Shown: positions 40,811-41,333 of the stretch, one piece after another | Layout of the letters: every line of letters starts with the position of its first letter | Numbering within the stretch: the stretch's first letter is position 1 | NCBI GenBank assembly: GCA_900769145.1 | Contig: CAAGFN010000069.1 | Coordinates: forward strand, 1 to 41,333 | Length of the DNA stretch: 41,333 nucleotides | From: Rikenellaceae bacterium | GTDB taxonomy: Bacteria > Bacteroidota > Bacteroidia > Bacteroidales > UBA932 | Direction: 5' to 3' | Notes under the pieces: model-generated | Database searches by the model: none | Seen by the model: only the letters and a program-made list of their open reading frames with translations | Told to the model about the DNA's origin: nothing | Translations under genes and position numbers: made by a program

Positions 40811-40970
40811 AAGGAGGAGGCTGCCTCCGTGAGGCGTGGGCTCCCGCGCCCTCGGGAAGCGGGTGGGTACCCGCCGGAGACAAGTTCCGCTATGGCGGGA
40901 CGCAGGAAACGGTGGGAGGGTACGAAGCGAACGAAGTGAGCGAAGCCCTCACGGAGGCTGCCTCTTCCTT
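40811..40970. repeat. GC-rich inverted-repeat element filling a convergent intergenic gap
   Basis: Bases 40811-40834 pair with 40947-40970 over 24 positions, with one T-T mismatch and one G-U. Inside the 112-base span lie three smaller hairpins: TCCCG/CGGGA at 40842-40857, GCGGGT/ACCCGC at 40859-40874 and TTCCGC/GCGGGA at 40885-40900, and then the CGAAG tandem repeat. The whole 176-base gap between the two stop codons is richer in G and C than its surroundings. It has no T tract, and the open frame across it looks like low-complexity repeat translation. It resembles REP/MITE-type dispersed elements or a structured RNA; which one is unknown. Confidence 0.65.
40923..40949. repeat. Three 9-base tandem repeats inside the GC-rich element
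   Basis: CGAAG recurs at 40923, 40932 and 40941 with a 9-base period; the full units are CGAAGCGAA, CGAAGTGAG and CGAAGCCCT. They lie just inside the right arm of the large inverted repeat. Confidence 0.6.
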
Positions 40971-40976
40971 CCCCCA

Positions 40977-41333
40977 CTAAAGTGCCATCAGACTTTTCCA
41001 GCGGGCGGGAATAATCCTGTCCGCTATTTTGTCAGTATACCTCATGCACCAGCCGGTGAACAGGGCAGACATCACGGTCCCCTCCCTGATGACATTCTCC
41101 GTGCTGTCTCCAAGAGGATTGCCGAAGGCCATCCAGGCAGTCAATGCAGCCACCACTACAAGGAAGATGTCGAAGCCTATTTTCGCATTTCTGAACTTTA
41201 TGCCGAGGAAGTCAGCCAATGCGGCATCTGTCATCTCGCCGGCCAGCATCCAGGCATTACCCTTCACCTCAAGGCTTATTCCGAGGGCTGTAATAATGAT
41301 TGAGAGCACCATCAGGAGCACTCTCATTCCGTA
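40977..41333 (-). CDS. YitT/YczE-like membrane protein, 5' end outside the window
   Basis: The frame runs through the right edge, so only the C-terminal part, about 118 residues, is present. It shows two or three membrane helices (near MRVLLMVLSIIITALGISL and FDIFLVVVAALTAW), a GNAWMLAGEMTDAALADFLG loop and a final amphipathic stretch. This resembles the YczE/YitT-like membrane family (about 210 residues), whose function is not established. The ATG at 41327 may be internal rather than the true start. It converges on the TPR-like gene, and the GC-rich element lies between them. Confidence 0.6.
   Translation of the reverse strand, partial: YGMRVLLMVLSIIITALGISLEVKGNAWMLAGEMTDAALADFLGIKFRNAKIGFDIFLVVVAALTAWMAFGNPLGDSTENVIREGTVMSALFTGWCMRYTDKIADRIIPARWKSLMAL

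Noticed and set aside
40801..40976. RNase P RNA, tmRNA or SRP RNA in the GC-rich element
   Set aside because: The conserved core sequences of these RNAs that I know (for instance GAGGAAAGTCC of RNase P) are absent and the span is too short for the first two.
40836..41303. 155-codon open frame across the GC-rich element
   Set aside because: Its N-terminal half is a translation of the tandem and inverted repeats (RSERSERSP type) and the rest is antisense to the YitT/YczE-like gene.

Overview
The window comes from a member of the Bacteroidota, most likely order Bacteroidales. Three things point there. Upstream regions repeatedly carry the Bacteroidetes promoter -7 box TAnnTTTG, several with a TTG/TTTG box about 19 bp further upstream. 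Shine-Dalgarno sequences are few. The gene content is typical: a split ExbB/ExbD/ExbD cluster, a 7TM-like AraC regulator, a PiT transporter with a PhoU-like tail, and type I asparaginase next to tatD. I cannot name a genus. The window is chromosomal housekeeping DNA; I see no phage, integrase, transposase, CRISPR array, tRNA or rRNA, and no gene-free stretch over 300 bases.

Layout. 1-9264 (mainly +): a membrane-anchored AraC regulator, a convergent RluA-type pseudouridine synthase (-), dnaK, an AMP-dependent acyl-CoA synthetase-like gene, a small outer-membrane/lipoprotein pair, and htpG. 9319-18176 (-): a tightly packed run that reads ftsE, nth, response regulator, histidine kinase, membrane metallophosphoesterase, PiT phosphate transporter, and a RelA/SpoT homologue whose synthetase half looks inactive. 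18330-26833: a thioredoxin-like lipoprotein (+), a secreted protein of unknown function (-), argR (+), a 757-residue membrane-anchored protein of unknown function coupled to a second acyl-CoA synthetase paralogue, a dCMP deaminase and a C-terminal processing protease.

26863-36527 (-): a TonB-like protein, uridine kinase and asnS. Upstream of a terminator lie exbD, exbD, a small membrane protein and exbB, preceded by ansA, tatD and dprA; queA follows with its own strong terminator. 36603-41333: a Nudix hydrolase (-), then pyrE, an SRPBCC-like gene, an rRNA m5C methyltransferase and a TPR-like secreted protein on the + strand, the last three joined by one-base TGATG overlaps. The window ends with a GC-rich 176-bp inverted-repeat element and a truncated membrane protein (-).

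The features I found most worth following are the structured element at 40811-40970; the replacement of the catalytic A10 lysine by serine in both acyl-CoA synthetase paralogues; the phosphate-sensing/transport run joined to a probably hydrolase-only RSH; two separate 22-bp-period tandem duplications across stop codons; and hairpins or palindromes at the promoters or leaders of dnaK, htpG, exbB and queA. Promoter calls rest on motif matching by eye, and all function calls on recognition of motifs without database searches.
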